A stretch of 29,413 bases of DNA from an uncultured Rickettsiales bacterium (lineage in GTDB: Bacteria > Pseudomonadota > Alphaproteobacteria > Rs-D84): assembly GCA_900546225.1 (NCBI GenBank), contig URBZ01000011.1, forward strand, positions 1-29,413, given 5' to 3'. Every line of letters begins with the position of its first letter. Within the stretch, counting starts at the first letter, position 1. The notes under the pieces are model-generated. The model saw only the letters and a program-made list of their open reading frames with translations. It had not been told where the DNA came from and searched no databases. Position numbers and translations under genes: made by a program. This document shows positions 1 to 7,981 of this stretch, in pieces.

Positions 1-54
1 GGTGGCCAATCGGTTGCCGGCTGGGGTGACGAGTTCCGCGTCGGTATCCAATAA
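1..54 (+). CDS. C-terminal end of a truncated gene, possibly an outer-membrane barrel protein
   Basis: Only the last 17 codons are present, reading in frame 1 and ending at TAA 52-54. The peptide ends WGDEFRVGIQ. The alternating polar/hydrophobic pattern resembles the last strand of a beta-barrel, and the barrel protein encoded at 21966-22691 ends in a similar way (SVGIRYEF). A strong intrinsic terminator follows 26 bases downstream, which supports a real gene end here. The terminal residue is Gln rather than the aromatic usual in barrel proteins, so the family guess is weak. Confidence 0.45.
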   Translation, partial: GGQSVAGWGDEFRVGIQ

Positions 55-80
55 AACAAAAACCATAAGATGCGAGAAAC

Positions 81-108
81 AAAACTGCGCCCAAACGGGC
101 GCAGTTTT
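81..108 (+). terminator. Intrinsic terminator of the truncated first gene
   Basis: A perfect 12-bp stem (81-92 with 97-108) has a 4-base loop and ends in TTTT on the plus strand. It lies directly after the stop at 54. Because the stem is symmetric (AAAA...TTTT), it could act in both directions. Confidence 0.8.
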
Positions 109-117
109 GGTATATTT

Positions 118-422
118 GGTGCGCTGACGCGCAACTTTTACTAACTGGATTGCCACGCCACATACGTGGCTCGCAATGACAAAGTGTTTGTGAAACAAAT
201 TCAAATTCAGCAAGGACGAAGTCCCCAGGCGACACATGTGTGTTACGCAACATTATCAACTGGATTGCTTCGGCTCCGTTCGCAATGAATCCAAGCGAAG
301 CGCAGGATGCGGCAAGGACGCCAGTCCGCAGGCGACGCACTGGCTAGCACCCCTGTCATTGCGAGCAAGCGCAGCGACGCGTGGCAATCCAGTAAATAAA
401 ACTTGTCCGCCATCGGCGGACA
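118..422. repeat. Composite intergenic repeat element, copy 1 of 3
   Basis: This fills most of the gene-free stretch 55-490. It begins with a small GC hairpin (119-135), then a CTGGATTGC...GCAATGAC unit (145-180), a second shorter unit (260-288), and an inverted unit (355-392). The inverted unit is the exact reverse complement of the 38-bp unit at 15171-15208 and 21262-21299. It closes with GTAAATAAA and a hairpin (404-411 with 415-422). Between the units, a GGACG..AGTCC..CAGGCGAC motif occurs at about 209-237 and 311-339 and again, inverted, at 15222-15253. No convincing protein-coding gene lies here. Confidence 0.8.
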
Positions 423-426
423 CATT

Positions 427-462
427 CACTTTATCACTATATCACTTTGTCACTTGCCCACT
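427..462. repeat. 8-bp-period CACT tandem array
   Basis: CACT recurs at 427, 435, 443, 451 and 459, exactly every 8 bases. 23 bases (425-447) are identical to 18194-18216, where a second array of the same period lies. The array ends against the U-tract of the minus-strand terminator of the small gene 491-934. Confidence 0.8.
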
Positions 463-486
463 AAAAAAAACGCCCAAACGGGCGTT
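463..486 (-). terminator. Intrinsic terminator of the 491-934 gene
   Basis: A 7-bp stem (469-475 with 480-486) has a 4-base loop. On the minus strand it is followed by eight T residues (complement of the A-run 463-470). It lies just past the stop codon at 491-493. Confidence 0.85.
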
Positions 487-490
487 GGTT

Positions 491-934
491 TTATTTTTGT
501 TTGCTTTTAATCAGTTTGTCAATCAACTGTTCACGGATTTTCAGCTGATGCGTCAAATCCTGACGTGATGCGTGATTCAGGTGTGCCATATAGTTTTTTT
601 CATAGCCGTCGTGCACATATACCGATGTCGGAAACAATGTCAGAACAGGGCGGCCGGTATCTTTGTCCAAATATTCGATAATCATAGATGCCAATTTTTC
701 ACCCATAACAGGTTTCAAGACATCAAATTCGGCCTGCATAGATGCCGCCGCAGGGTTTGGAAAATTAGTGCCGCGCATCCACGCGCCTGTGCCGTTTTGT
801 ACGCGTTGACCATTCTGTACAACGACCGGCAGAGGCGTGTTCTGGCACATGCCAAATGCAGACGTGTCCGCCATCAGGTTGTTCACCTTGACAATGTATG
901 TATTTTTCTTTTTATGTGTTGCACCAAATTCCAT
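491..934 (-). CDS. Conserved-looking hypothetical protein, 147 aa
   Basis: I do not recognise this protein. The reading frame opens at 979, but I chose the ATG at 934. It begins MEFGATHKKKNTYIV, has AAGGA 7-8 bases upstream, and sits about 27 bases downstream of the predicted start of transcription from a TTGACA/TATATT promoter. The product has no signal peptide or membrane segment, a Lys-rich start, a central Asn/Pro-rich stretch and a charged, helical C-terminus ending KLIKSKQK, so it is probably a soluble cytoplasmic protein. It has its own promoter and terminator and so is a single-gene transcription unit downstream of parE. Coding status is well supported; function is unknown. Confidence 0.75.
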   Translation of the reverse strand: MEFGATHKKKNTYIVKVNNLMADTSAFGMCQNTPLPVVVQNGQRVQNGTGAWMRGTNFPNPAAASMQAEFDVLKPVMGEKLASMIIEYLDKDTGRPVLTLFPTSVYVHDGYEKNYMAHLNHASRQDLTHQLKIREQLIDKLIKSKQK

Positions 935-967
935 GTTTTGTTCCTTTTGTTTTTTCTTTATACTATA

Positions 968-995
968 AATATAGGACAAAAAATAGAATTGTCAA
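968..995 (-). promoter_or_regulatory. Sigma-70-type promoter of the 491-934 gene
   Basis: On the minus strand, TTGACA (990-995) and TATATT (968-973) are separated by 16 bases. Transcription would start near 961, leaving a leader of about 27 bases that contains the ribosome binding site. Confidence 0.75.
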
Positions 996-1018
996 GTGCC
1001 GTGGTGCAAATATAGCAC

Positions 1019-1054
1019 ACCGCAACACAAATGTATATTTGTGGCTGTTGCGGT
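1019..1054 (-). terminator. Hairpin after parE, possible terminator
   Basis: Arms ACCGCAAC (1019-1026) and GTTGCGGT (1047-1054) enclose a second palindrome (1027-1032 with 1037-1042). It lies 29 bases past the parE stop. There is no T-run, so it may be only a 3' stabilising structure. Confidence 0.4.
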
Positions 1055-1082
1055 ATGGCGATAATTGTTATGCGTGATTAAA

Positions 1083-3062
1083 TCAGACAAACAAATCTTT
1101 GACAAACTGGGCATGTTCGGTAATGAACTTGAAACGAAATTCCGGCTTTTTACCCATCAATTCGGAAACGATAGTGCGTGTTTTTTCGGTGTCTTCTGCG
1201 CCATCGTCCGTACGTGGTGGCAGGTCGACGCGTATCAGACGGCGCGTCTTTGGCGACATGGTTGTTTCCTTTAACTGGTTTGGCATCATTTCGCCCAGAC
1301 CTTTGAATCGGGAAATTTCAACTTTCTTGTTTTTATATTTGCCGTTTTGCAATGCGTCCAGTTCTTCGTCACTGTCAACATAGAATGATTCTGTGCCACA
1401 TGTGAATTTATACAGTGGTGGGCACGACAGGTACAGGTGGCCACCATAAATCAGTTGTGGCATATGCTGATAGAAAAATGCCATCAACAGTGATGCAATA
1501 TGGCTGCCGTCAACGTCGGCATCGGTCATGACGATAATTTTTTCATAACGCAGTTTGGATTCGTCCCAATCCTTGGCCGTGCCAGCACCGATAATATCAA
1601 TCAGTTCATTCAATTCTTTGTTCGCGCCAAAGCGTTCGTCGGAATTAGAGATAACATTCAAAACCTTGCCACGCAGGGGCATAATCGCCTGTGTTGCACG
1701 GTCGCGTGCCTGTTTCGCTGTACCGCCAGCCGATTCCCCCTCGACAATAAAGAGTTCTGTGCCCTCAATCCCATGCTTGGAGCAATCTGCCAGTTTCGCT
1801 GGCATACGGGCGCGCTTGGTCGGGGTTTTGCGTGCGATATCTTTGACCTGTTTGGTCTTGATACGGGCGTTTGCCAAATTCACGACAAAATCCAGTAATG
1901 CATTTGCGGTCTTTGGGTCAGACGCCAAGAATATTTCCCATGGGTCGCGCAGTGCGTTTTCGGTGTATCGGGCAACCTCTGGATTAGATAATTTTTCCTT
2001 GGTCTGGCCTAAAAACTGTGGCGTCTTGTAGAATACAGATACAATCGCGGCAACAGAATCAAATACGTCGTCGCCAATGATTGTGGCGGCGGATTTGTTA
2101 TTTACTTTTTCGCCATATGCCTTGATACCCTTGGTAATTGCGGTCTTGAATCCGGTTTCGTGCGTGCCACCGTCGATGGTTGCGATTGTGTTACAGTATG
2201 ATGCAAAGAATCCATCGTCGGACGCCGCGCCGTTTTCATCGGTCAATACCGTCAGTGCCCATTCAACGCGGCCCGCGTCATCGGGGAAATCAACGCTGCC
2301 ACTGAAAATCTTGGGCAAAATGCGCGGCTTGTCACGCGTTTTTTCGTCCAAGAAATCGGCGACGCCCCCAGGGTAATAGAATGTCGTATCGGCGGGTATA
2401 TTCATATCGTCGGTCAATAATTCCGGATTGCAATGCCAGTCAATTTTAACCCCGCGTGACAGGAATGATTTCGCGCGCGCCATACGGTAAATCTTGACCG
2501 GTTTGAATACGGCGTTTGCACCAAAAATCTGGTCGTCAATGGTAAAGCGGATTTTTGTCCCGTGTGCACGTGTGGCGTCGCCACGTGTGATTGGCAATGT
2601 GGTTTTACCACGTGAAAATGTCTGATGCCATTCATAGCCATCGCGGGAAATTGTAACAATCATTTCTGACGACAATGCGTTTACAACCGCACTGCCGACG
2701 CCATGCAGACCGCCACTGGTTTTATAAACATTATTATTAAACTTGCCCCCAGAATGCAGGGTGGTCAAAATAACCTCTAGCGCGGATTTTCCGGGGTATT
2801 TTGGGTGTTCATCAACCGGAATACCACGTCCGTCGTCGGTAATTTCAATGGTTTTTGCATCAATCAGGTTCACGGTGATTTTCTTGGCAAAGCCGGCCAC
2901 GGCCTCGTCAATCGAGTTATCCATGATTTCAATAGGCAGGTGATGCCACGCCTTTTCGTCCGTGCCACCGATGTACATGCCAGGGCGCAGGCGAACGGGT
3001 TCTAGGCCTTCTAATACCTGAATATCTGATGCGTCATATGTGTGTGTATTATTTTCTGTCAT
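1083..3062 (-). CDS. parE: DNA topoisomerase IV subunit B
   Basis: This is the ATPase subunit of topoisomerase IV, which with ParC decatenates daughter chromosomes. The GHKL ATPase comes first, with DNSIDEA near residues 48-54, DDGRGIP near 77-82 and GGLHGVGSA near 117-125. The transducer domain follows. The TOPRIM domain has EGESAGG (441-447) and DADVDGS (514-520). The C-terminus has RFKGLGEM (585-592). At 659 aa it fits ParE and lacks the roughly 160-residue insert of long GyrB forms; the TOPRIM wording (QAIMPLRGK) also favours ParE. No Shine-Dalgarno is seen before the ATG, and the predicted -10 ends only 9 bases away, so the mRNA may be nearly leaderless. It diverges from dnaJ. ParC is not in the window. 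Confidence 0.93.
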   Translation of the reverse strand: MTENNTHTYDASDIQVLEGLEPVRLRPGMYIGGTDEKAWHHLPIEIMDNSIDEAVAGFAKKITVNLIDAKTIEITDDGRGIPVDEHPKYPGKSALEVILTTLHSGGKFNNNVYKTSGGLHGVGSAVVNALSSEMIVTISRDGYEWHQTFSRGKTTLPITRGDATRAHGTKIRFTIDDQIFGANAVFKPVKIYRMARAKSFLSRGVKIDWHCNPELLTDDMNIPADTTFYYPGGVADFLDEKTRDKPRILPKIFSGSVDFPDDAGRVEWALTVLTDENGAASDDGFFASYCNTIATIDGGTHETGFKTAITKGIKAYGEKVNNKSAATIIGDDVFDSVAAIVSVFYKTPQFLGQTKEKLSNPEVARYTENALRDPWEIFLASDPKTANALLDFVVNLANARIKTKQVKDIARKTPTKRARMPAKLADCSKHGIEGTELFIVEGESAGGTAKQARDRATQAIMPLRGKVLNVISNSDERFGANKELNELIDIIGAGTAKDWDESKLRYEKIIVMTDADVDGSHIASLLMAFFYQHMPQLIYGGHLYLSCPPLYKFTCGTESFYVDSDEELDALQNGKYKNKKVEISRFKGLGEMMPNQLKETTMSPKTRRLIRVDLPPRTDDGAEDTEKTRTIVSELMGKKPEFRFKFITEHAQFVKDLFV

Positions 3063-3071
3063 AGCACCGTA

Positions 3072-3100
3072 TTATTAGCGCAAAATTTCATTTTTCGCAA
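3072..3100 (-). promoter_or_regulatory. parE promoter
   Basis: On the minus strand, TTGCGA (3095-3100) and TAATAA (3072-3077) have a 17-base spacer. The predicted transcription start near 3065 leaves only about 3 bases before the ATG at 3062. Confidence 0.5.
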
Positions 3101-3137
3101 GCGAAACAGTTTTCGGGTCTTGATTTTTTATATAATC

Positions 3138-3172
3138 GGCCTATATATTCAACATCTAGAAAATAATAGGCC
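3138..3172 (+). promoter_or_regulatory. Inverted repeat in the dnaJ leader region
   Basis: GGCCTAT (3138-3144) and ATAGGCC (3166-3172) are perfect inverted repeats 21 bases apart. A TATAAT lies at 3131-3136. The right arm covers the only purine-rich candidate ribosome binding site (TAGG) ahead of the ATG at 3180. If transcription starts from that TATAAT (near 3143), the left arm would be mostly outside the RNA and the repeat would then be a DNA operator. Confidence 0.4.
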
Positions 3173-3179
3173 TGAGATT

Positions 3180-4313
3180 ATGAACAAAAATCCATACGAA
3201 GTTTTGGGCGTGGCGCGCGACGCGTCAGACGCTGATATTAAAAAAGCGTACCATAAATTGGTTATGCAATATCACCCTGATAAAAACCCAGGTGATAAAT
3301 CTGCCGAAGAAAAATTCAAAGAAATCAACAATGCGTTTGATATTCTGAAAGACCCGCAAAAGCGTGCGGCGTATGACCGTTTTGGTGATGCGGCGTTTGC
3401 CGGTGGCAATGGTGCGTCGGCGGGTGCGGGATTTGGTGGCGGTAATCCATTCGGTAATGGCGCGTTTCACTTTGATATGGGTGGCGGTGCCGGTATGGAT
3501 GACATCTTGCGCGAGGCAATGCGTGGTTTCGGATTTGGTGACTTTGGTGGCGGCGCGGCACGTGGCGCACAGGCGGCCCGTGGGCGCGACTTGCTGGACG
3601 ATGTTACGATTTCATTACAAGATGCATATTTCGGTACAACGCATACTGTTAAATTTTCCAGTAATGTTGAGTGTGAAAAATGTCACGGCAACGGCACCGA
3701 TGATGGCAAGCCCGCGCCCGCATGTCCAAAATGCGGTGGTACGGGGTATGTTCATACACGCCAAGGGTTCTTTGCAATGGAAACGCCATGTCCAGAATGC
3801 AATGGTCTGGGGCGCAAAATTGATAAAAAGTGCAGCGAATGTGGCGGCACAGGCACGGTGCACAAATCCAGAACGTTAGAGGTAAAGATACCTGCGGGTA
3901 TTGATGATGGTACGCGTCTGCGTCTGGCGGGTCAGGGCGAGGCCGGACAAAACGGCGCGCCGGCGGGTGATTTCTATCTGGACGTGCACGTCAAACCGGA
4001 TGCGCGATTTGAACGCGTTGGTGCAGATTTGGTGTCGCGGATTGATATCACATTTACAACGTTGGCCATGGGGGGCGAGATAGAGGTAGACACCATTGAC
4101 GACAAGAAATTGTCGGTCAAAGTTCCGTCTGGTACACAGGTTGGTGAAAAATTGCGTGTGCGCGGACACGGTATGCCATCGCGTCGCGCGGGCAGTTTTG
4201 GTGATTTATACATTTTGGTAAATGTTCAAATTCCAACCAAATTGACCGAAAAACAAAAGAAGATTTTGACCGAGTTTGCCGAAACAAAATCCGGTAAAAA
4301 AGGGTGGTTCTAA
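3180..4313 (+). CDS. dnaJ: Chaperone DnaJ (Hsp40)
   Basis: This is the co-chaperone that delivers clients to DnaK and stimulates its ATPase. The start was placed at the ATG at 3180 (MNKNPYEVLGV), which gives 377 aa, the normal length; the open frame itself begins 138 bases upstream without family similarity. The J-domain occupies residues 1-70 with HPD at 32-34. A long Gly/Phe-rich linker follows, then four CxxCxGxG-type zinc motifs (CEKCHGNG, CPKCGGTG, CPECNGLG, CSECGGTG), then the two C-terminal beta domains. This is full type I architecture. It diverges from parE and ends in a very strong terminator. DnaK and GrpE are not in this window, so dnaJ is separated from its usual partner. Confidence 0.96.
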   Translation: MNKNPYEVLGVARDASDADIKKAYHKLVMQYHPDKNPGDKSAEEKFKEINNAFDILKDPQKRAAYDRFGDAAFAGGNGASAGAGFGGGNPFGNGAFHFDMGGGAGMDDILREAMRGFGFGDFGGGAARGAQAARGRDLLDDVTISLQDAYFGTTHTVKFSSNVECEKCHGNGTDDGKPAPACPKCGGTGYVHTRQGFFAMETPCPECNGLGRKIDKKCSECGGTGTVHKSRTLEVKIPAGIDDGTRLRLAGQGEAGQNGAPAGDFYLDVHVKPDARFERVGADLVSRIDITFTTLAMGGEIEVDTIDDKKLSVKVPSGTQVGEKLRVRGHGMPSRRAGSFGDLYILVNVQIPTKLTEKQKKILTEFAETKSGKKGWF

Positions 4314-4318
4314 AAATC

Positions 4319-4357
4319 GCGCTATGTGCATGAAATCGTGTACATAGCGCATTTTTT
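4319..4357 (+). terminator. Intrinsic terminator of dnaJ
   Basis: A 14-bp stem, allowing G-T pairs (4319-4332 with 4337-4350), has a 4-base loop and is followed by TTTTTT. It starts 5 bases after the stop codon. Confidence 0.9.
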
Positions 4358-4364
4358 ATATGCT

Positions 4365-4395
4365 AAAAAAACACCGGTAATATTGCCGGTGTTTT
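4365..4395 (-). terminator. Intrinsic terminator of uvrC-pgsA
   Basis: A 10-bp stem (4368-4377 with 4386-4395) has an 8-base loop. On the minus strand it is followed by a T-run. It lies 14 bases past the pgsA stop and converges with the dnaJ terminator. Confidence 0.85.
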
Positions 4396-4409
4396 CGTTT
4401 TTAATTTTG

Positions 4410-5009
4410 TTATTTTACCTGTTTTAATTTCTGGGCAAATGTGCGTGTGTACTGTGCCGCACTGATCAAGGACGCCGCCAGTGATACCCACAGACCGTAC
4501 AGACCAACCTGTGGCAAAATGTACAGCAGGTACACGATCGCACGACTGGTGGTGTTGGCTGTGATAATTGAACCAATTGCAAACACGCCCAAGAATGCCG
4601 CGATGGTAATCATTTGGAATGTGGTTTTGATTTTGCCCATTGAAAAACGGTACTTTGGTACGGGCATTTCAATTTTCTGTGTGCCCAAAAATTCACGCAG
4701 ACCACTGATGTACAATTCGCGGGCAATCATCAATATAATTGGAACAATCACGAACCAGACCGGCATCATGACCGCCAACATAATCAATGTATTGCATACC
4801 AACAATTTGTCGCCGATATGATCCATCACACCGCCCAGTTTGCTGCATACATTATATTTACGTGCCAAGAATCCGTCGAACCAATCAGATATTGCGCCCA
4901 GCACATACAGCACAAATGTTGTTTTGTACATACCGAACATAATTGTCGGGATTATCGCGAATGCCGCCGCAATGCGGAATGCTGATAAAAAGTTCACAAA
5001 AAATTTCAT
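4410..5009 (-). CDS. pgsA: CDP-diacylglycerol--glycerol-3-phosphate 3-phosphatidyltransferase
   Basis: This inner-membrane enzyme makes phosphatidylglycerol phosphate from CDP-diacylglycerol and glycerol-3-phosphate, the first step towards phosphatidylglycerol and cardiolipin. The full CDP-alcohol phosphotransferase signature D-x2-DG-x2-AR-x8-G-x3-D-x3-D is present at about residues 42-67, beginning SDWFDGFLAR. Several hydrophobic helices flank it. 199 aa is typical. The start has GGAG 8 bases upstream. It follows uvrC by 40 bases on the same strand, the classical proteobacterial uvrC-pgsA order, so the two are probably one operon. A related phosphatidyltransferase activity cannot be fully excluded, but the neighbour supports PgsA. 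Confidence 0.92.
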   Translation of the reverse strand: MKFFVNFLSAFRIAAAFAIIPTIMFGMYKTTFVLYVLGAISDWFDGFLARKYNVCSKLGGVMDHIGDKLLVCNTLIMLAVMMPVWFVIVPIILMIARELYISGLREFLGTQKIEMPVPKYRFSMGKIKTTFQMITIAAFLGVFAIGSIITANTTSRAIVYLLYILPQVGLYGLWVSLAASLISAAQYTRTFAQKLKQVK

Positions 5010-5049
5010 GGTTATACTCCTTTGTGTTTATAAATCATGAATGCCCATA

Positions 5050-6477
5050 TTATACCACCCCTGAATGAAAATAGGCATAAATTTTTTCGGCCGCGCTGCG
5101 ACCCAAATCTGGTACGCGTAACAGGGCGGGCATATCGGCATCGGCAATTTCACGTACAGAACCAAAATGCGTCAGTAATGCATGCTTGCGTTTTGGCCCA
5201 ATGCCATCAATGTCGTCTAAAACGGACGATGTCATTGTTTTGGCGCGCACGGTGCGGTGATATGTGATGACGAAACGGTGTGCCTCGTCACGGACGGCAC
5301 GTAATAATAAAAACAGGCGTGAATCCTTTGGAATGTCACGGTTGATTGTACCATCTGGCATAATAAAGTGTTCGTCACCGTTGCGAACCTCGCCCTTGGT
5401 GACACCAAGTATTGGAATATCTGGTACGGTCTTATGTGCAATGCGCCACTGGGCAATGCCACCGTCGACAATGATTAAATCCAGTTTTATATTTTGCTTG
5501 TGCGCGCGATCGACAAATTCCGCCATCATGGCGATATCATTTCCGGCAGCGGCCGCATTGCGTAATTTGAAATGACGATAACCGTTTTTAATAAAGCCAT
5601 CGTGACCAAATGTTATCATTGCACCAACGGGGCTGCGCCCGAATAAATGCGAGTTATCAAATACACCCGCGCATTCTATTTTTAGACCTGTAAATTTTTC
5701 TAAATCATCGGTTGCACCCGACCAATCAAAATTCGCGCTATGTACACGTTTTCGCTGTATACCGCGATTTGATGTGTGTGTCAATTCAGCGATTTTATCA
5801 CGCGTTGCGGCGGCGGATTCAAAATCCATTTCAGCGGCAAATTTTTGCATCTGTTTTGTTAAATCTGCGATGATTGGTTCGCTGTCACCGGTCAAGATTT
5901 TGCGCGCCAACGATACACGCGCGGCGTAATCTGTTTGTGGCAATATACAGCATGGTGCGCTGCATCGGCCAATCTGGTGCAATAAACACGGCCGCGTGCG
6001 ATTGCGCATAAACGTATCGGTGCATGTGCGAATCTGGCACACCTTTTGAATCGTCTTGATTGTTTCGTTTAATGCGCCAACCGATGGATACGGGCCGTAT
6101 ACGTCGCGCCGCTGGGAAATCTTGCCACGGAATTTTAACAGGCGTGGGAAATCAGAATTGGTCAATGCCAACATCGGGTACATTTTCCCGTCGGTCAGCA
6201 TGATATTATATTTCGGGCGCAGGGTTTTAATCAGTTCTTGTTCGCGTATCAGTGCGTCCGATTCGGTCGGAACGATTTCCCAATCCACACGGGTAACCAA
6301 ACTGCGCATGACCTGTTTGTGTAATTCCAGTTTTGATACGTCCACGTACTGGCGCAGGCGATTGGCCAAATTCTTGGCCTTGCCCACATACAACAGTGTA
6401 CCATCGGCGTCGTACATTTTATAGACGCCGGGGGCGTTTGGACTGCTGGCGATTAAATCAGAAAATTGAATATTCAT
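5050..6477 (-). CDS. uvrC: UvrABC excinuclease subunit C, unusually short
   Basis: UvrC makes both incisions in nucleotide excision repair. The GIY-YIG nuclease (residues 14-95) has GVY, YVGKAKNL and the downstream Glu. A Cys-rich region lies at 147-177 and the UVR motif at about 201-235. The RNase H-like second nuclease keeps its residues: Asp in VFDNSH (274), Asp in IVDGG (338), and Asp/His in RDEAHR (397, 400). A helix-hairpin-helix end (418-475) closes it. At 475 aa it is about 135 residues shorter than the usual roughly 610. The loss lies between the UVR motif and VFDNSH, where only about 45 residues remain. All catalytic parts persist, so it is probably functional. There is no Shine-Dalgarno, and the promoter -10 ends 7 bases before the ATG. 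Confidence 0.93.
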   Translation of the reverse strand: MNIQFSDLIASSPNAPGVYKMYDADGTLLYVGKAKNLANRLRQYVDVSKLELHKQVMRSLVTRVDWEIVPTESDALIREQELIKTLRPKYNIMLTDGKMYPMLALTNSDFPRLLKFRGKISQRRDVYGPYPSVGALNETIKTIQKVCQIRTCTDTFMRNRTRPCLLHQIGRCSAPCCILPQTDYAARVSLARKILTGDSEPIIADLTKQMQKFAAEMDFESAAATRDKIAELTHTSNRGIQRKRVHSANFDWSGATDDLEKFTGLKIECAGVFDNSHLFGRSPVGAMITFGHDGFIKNGYRHFKLRNAAAAGNDIAMMAEFVDRAHKQNIKLDLIIVDGGIAQWRIAHKTVPDIPILGVTKGEVRNGDEHFIMPDGTINRDIPKDSRLFLLLRAVRDEAHRFVITYHRTVRAKTMTSSVLDDIDGIGPKRKHALLTHFGSVREIADADMPALLRVPDLGRSAAEKIYAYFHSGVV

Positions 6478-6494
6478 GCTAAATATGATAGAAT
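6466..6494 (+). promoter_or_regulatory. Promoter of the pilin-rluC-asmA-cdaA run
   Basis: TTGAAT (6466-6471) and TAGAAT (6489-6494) are separated by 17 bases. It overlaps the divergent uvrC promoter and the first codons of uvrC. Confidence 0.65.
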
Positions 6495-6512
6495 AAAAAA
6501 AACAAATAGCAA
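6485..6512 (-). promoter_or_regulatory. uvrC-pgsA promoter, predicted leaderless
   Basis: On the minus strand, TTGCTA (6507-6512) and TATCAT (6485-6490) are 16 bases apart. Transcription would begin at about 6477-6478, on or next to the uvrC ATG. Confidence 0.5.
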
Positions 6513-6527
6513 ATGGGGGATATAAAT

Positions 6528-6989
6528 ATGAGACAAGAATCCGGACGTTCCATGATTGAAATGCTGGGCGTGTTGACCATTATGGGTGTTTTGACCGTTG
6601 GCGCGGTTGGTATGATTTCGACTGCAATGCGTACGCAAAAGCGTAATGCCGTCAATGACGAGGTCATTCAGATGACGACACAGGTTCGAACATTGCTGGG
6701 TGAATATGATGATTTTTCCCATATCAACAACGCTACGATTTTTGGTGCAATCGGTATGACAAACAAGAATCCATATGGGGGCACATACGAACTGGCGGTT
6801 GATCCGTCCAATTCGCGCCAGTTTATTGTGTCTATTACGGGACTGAGCCAATCTGATTGTGAATACTTTGTGGCCAAGGCCTGGTCTGATTCGGTTGGTC
6901 GTATCAATTCCAATAACAAGGAAGGTGGCGCGACCGGTGATTGCCGCAATGCGACAAATAATACAGTTCAAATCACATACGGCGAATAA
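6528..6989 (+). CDS. Type IV pilin-like prepilin, 153 aa
   Basis: The ATG at 6528 was chosen because GGGGGA lies 7 bases upstream; the frame opens 15 bases earlier. The N-terminus (MRQESG then RSMIEMLGVL) fits a prepilin: processing after Gly would leave Glu at +5, followed by a hydrophobic helix to about residue 33. Two cysteines near the C-terminus (SDCEYF and GDCRNA) could form the disulfide loop of type IVb pilins. I know this N-terminal style from pilin-like proteins; the exact subtype is inferred. No prepilin peptidase or assembly ATPase is in the window. It is the first gene of a plus-strand run, 5 bases ahead of the pseudouridine synthase gene. Confidence 0.75.
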   Translation: MRQESGRSMIEMLGVLTIMGVLTVGAVGMISTAMRTQKRNAVNDEVIQMTTQVRTLLGEYDDFSHINNATIFGAIGMTNKNPYGGTYELAVDPSNSRQFIVSITGLSQSDCEYFVAKAWSDSVGRINSNNKEGGATGDCRNATNNTVQITYGE

Positions 6990-6994
6990 TTAAA

Positions 6995-7966
6995 ATGGCG
7001 GCAGAGATAATTACAATTCCAGAAACCGAAGATGGCGTACGTTTGTTGCGCTGGTTTTTGCGTAATTTCCCGTCTATGCCCCAGCGCGAATTTTACAAGT
7101 TATGTCGCGGTGGACAAATACGTGTAAATTCGCGTCGTGTGCACGGTCAGGAAATGTTGCGTGCGGGTGATGCTGTGCGCGTGCCACCAACTGTCGCTGG
7201 GTATTCGGTGCGGCCAAAGAAAACCGAAAGTGGCGATAATTTTTCGCTGGCCGATTTGGAAGAACTGCGTAAATGTATTATTCATAACGATGACGATATT
7301 GTTGTGTTTAACAAGCCGGCCGGTCTGGCGGTACAGGGGGGCAGTGGCATTCGCAAGTCCGTTGATAAAATGGCGGCGGCATTGTTCCCATATGACAAGA
7401 TTTCATTGGTGCATCGTTTGGACAAAGAAACATCTGGTTTGCTGGTGGTGGCAAAAAATCTGCGCGCGGCGCAAAATCTGGCAACCGCATTTCAGGCAAA
7501 AACTGCATACAAAGAATATCTGGCGTTATTGAATGGTAATGTTGTGTCAAATCATGGTTTGATTGACGATTATATAATCAAGGGTCAGGTTTTTGATACG
7601 CCCGCCCGCACGAATGATGGCACGGGACAACGTCCGCAACGTGCAATTACCGAATACAAGGTTTTGGCGCACGCCGGTGAACATTTATCGTGGGTTGCGT
7701 TTTCACCAAAAACAGGCCGTACGCACCAGTTACGTGTACATAGCGCGTTTGTATTGAATGCGCCAATCGTGGGTGATGCGTTGTATGGTGCGGGGCGTCG
7801 TGTGCCCGATGCACTGGCAACGGTTACGGCGACAAACAACCTGTTTTTGTTTGCGCATCGTTTGACGTTTCAGCACCCGACAACGGGGCGTATGATGACG
7901 TTGCGCGCCGCGCCGCCACAGTTTATGAAAGTTGTGATGGAATTTTTTGAATTTCAATTACCGTAA
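6995..7966 (+). CDS. rluC: RluC/RluD-type 23S rRNA pseudouridine synthase
   Basis: This enzyme converts specific uridines of 23S rRNA to pseudouridine. An S4 RNA-binding domain lies in the first roughly 70 residues (RQGGQ-like segment around YKLCRGGQIRVNSRRV). The catalytic motif HRLDKETSGLLVVAK follows, with Asp as nucleophile, and then the conserved KTGRTHQLRVH and PIVGDALYG. 323 aa is normal for the family. The ATG lies 5 bases after the pilin stop with no clear Shine-Dalgarno, which suggests translational coupling. The choice of RluC over RluD rests only on general resemblance and on length. Confidence 0.88.
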   Translation: MAAEIITIPETEDGVRLLRWFLRNFPSMPQREFYKLCRGGQIRVNSRRVHGQEMLRAGDAVRVPPTVAGYSVRPKKTESGDNFSLADLEELRKCIIHNDDDIVVFNKPAGLAVQGGSGIRKSVDKMAAALFPYDKISLVHRLDKETSGLLVVAKNLRAAQNLATAFQAKTAYKEYLALLNGNVVSNHGLIDDYIIKGQVFDTPARTNDGTGQRPQRAITEYKVLAHAGEHLSWVAFSPKTGRTHQLRVHSAFVLNAPIVGDALYGAGRRVPDALATVTATNNLFLFAHRLTFQHPTTGRMMTLRAAPPQFMKVVMEFFEFQLP

Positions 7967-7981
7967 AAAGGTTTATAAAAA

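Noticed and set aside
236..568. Open frames within the first repeat region
   Set aside because: They consist of translated repeat elements and terminator sequence, with no ribosome binding site or family resemblance.
1083..3062. GyrB as an alternative identity for parE
   Set aside because: The length (659 aa) and TOPRIM wording fit ParE better. The possibility is not zero because both families share all catalytic motifs.
3364..3879. Plus-strand frame inside dnaJ in another phase
   Set aside because: The DnaJ frame has complete J-domain and zinc motifs; the alternative is a GC-rich shadow.
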